From NCBI GenBank assembly GCA_945866505.1, contig CAMBHH010000171.1, positions 1 to 7,215 on the forward strand: a DNA stretch of 7,215 bases. The letters run 5' to 3'. Source of the DNA: Flavobacterium psychrophilum. Its GTDB lineage: Bacteria; Bacteroidota; Bacteroidia; Flavobacteriales; Flavobacteriaceae. Both the position numbers and the translations under genes were made by a program. This document shows positions 6,719 through 7,215 of the stretch, in pieces (within the stretch, counting starts at the first letter, position 1; every line of letters starts with the position of its first letter). The notes under the pieces were generated by a model. That model saw nothing but the letters and a program-made list of their open reading frames with translations, had not been told where the DNA came from and did not search any database.

Positions 6719-7215
6719 ATGAGTCAAAAAGTATTGCTCACTTCTAAAGAAGTCAATATCATCCTACATCGTTTGGCATGTCAATTAATCGAAAAACATC
6801 TTGATTTTTCTGAGACTATTCTCATTGGTATTCAGCCTCGTGGTACTTTCTTGGCAGAAAGATTAAAAGAAATCATGCTGCACGAATACGGTATTCCAAA
6901 AATTGCTTTGGGTTATTTAGACATCACTTTTTTTCGAGATGATTTCCGCAGAACCAACAAACCATTGGAAGCCAACAAAACTAAAATTGATTTCATTGTC
7001 GAAAATAAAAAAGTCGTTTTTATAGACGATGTTTTATATACAGGTCGAAGTATTCGGTCGGCATTGACTGCTATTCAATCCTTTGGACGACCATCCGAAA
7101 TTGAATTATTGGTACTTATTGACCGTCGTTTTAGTCGTCATTTGCCTATTCAACCCGATTATCGAGGTCGTCAAGTGGATGCAATCAATGATGAGAAAGT
7201 TCAGGTGTGTTGGAA
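6719..7215 (+). CDS. pyrR: PyrR: pyrimidine operon regulator / uracil phosphoribosyltransferase (3' end outside window)
   Basis: The frame is open from the ATG at 6719 to the window end, giving 165 residues. PyrR is usually about 180, so only the last dozen or so are missing. The type I phosphoribosyltransferase fold is clear: IGIQPRGTFLAERL (36-49), the GYLDITFFRDDF hood segment (65-76), the PRPP-binding loop VVFIDDVLYTGRS (99-111) with acidic pair Asp103-Asp104, and the PyrR-typical DRRFSRHLPIQPDYRG (135-150). The enzyme makes UMP from uracil and PRPP. In Bacillus it also binds pyr mRNA leaders in response to UMP to cause attenuation. In Bacteroidota pyrR commonly precedes pyrB, which cannot be checked here. 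The predicted leader is too short to contain a PyrR attenuator acting on pyrR itself; any RNA target would have to lie elsewhere. Confidence 0.95.
   Translation, partial: MSQKVLLTSKEVNIILHRLACQLIEKHLDFSETILIGIQPRGTFLAERLKEIMLHEYGIPKIALGYLDITFFRDDFRRTNKPLEANKTKIDFIVENKKVVFIDDVLYTGRSIRSALTAIQSFGRPSEIELLVLIDRRFSRHLPIQPDYRGRQVDAINDEKVQVCW

Overview
The window looks like a chromosomal segment of a low-GC member of the Bacteroidota, most likely Flavobacteriaceae and close to Flavobacterium. The reasons are the AT-rich intergenic DNA, three copies of the phylum's characteristic -7 promoter box TAnnTTTG just ahead of genes, the general lack of strong Shine-Dalgarno sites, and the character of the proteins. 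The genus is an inference from sequence style, not from a search. No mobile element, CRISPR array, tRNA or rRNA was seen.

Layout, left to right: (1) positions 1-1723 hold the phosphotransacetylase-acetate kinase pair (3' end of pta, complete ackA), the route that interconverts acetyl-CoA and acetate with ATP formation. (2) A 56-residue single-span membrane protein follows at 1861-2031. It has its own well-formed promoter, and a strong stem-loop terminator at 2046-2078 that can work in both directions. (3) A minus-strand cassette runs from 4484 down to 2149: a divergent Lgt-family membrane protein, a radical SAM protein resembling the archaeal tetraether lipid synthase family (COG1964, MJ0619-like), and a 62-residue two-span membrane protein. 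The first two genes overlap by one base (TAATG) and the third follows after 15 bases. (4) Divergently at 4592-6208 lies a YbiT-type ABC-F ATPase with one intact and one degenerate predicted ATP site, closed by a terminator at 6241-6271. (5) A 57-residue lipoprotein-like gene is encoded on the minus strand at 6270-6443. (6) A gene-poor stretch (6444-6718) contains an inverted repeat and a 7-bp tandem repeat that runs directly into the promoter of pyrR, whose 3' end is cut off by the window.

The best candidate for undescribed biology is the minus-strand cassette. An Lgt fold (a phospholipid-using acyl-glycerol transferase) and a radical SAM enzyme of a family known to join lipid tails are translationally coupled, which suggests a lipid- or lipoprotein-modifying pathway in the inner membrane. 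The Lgt-like protein lacks residues that are critical in E. coli Lgt, so it is probably not the housekeeping lipoprotein enzyme. The remaining genes are housekeeping functions (acetate metabolism, ribosome-associated ABC-F, pyrimidine salvage/regulation) and have no evident functional link to the cassette.
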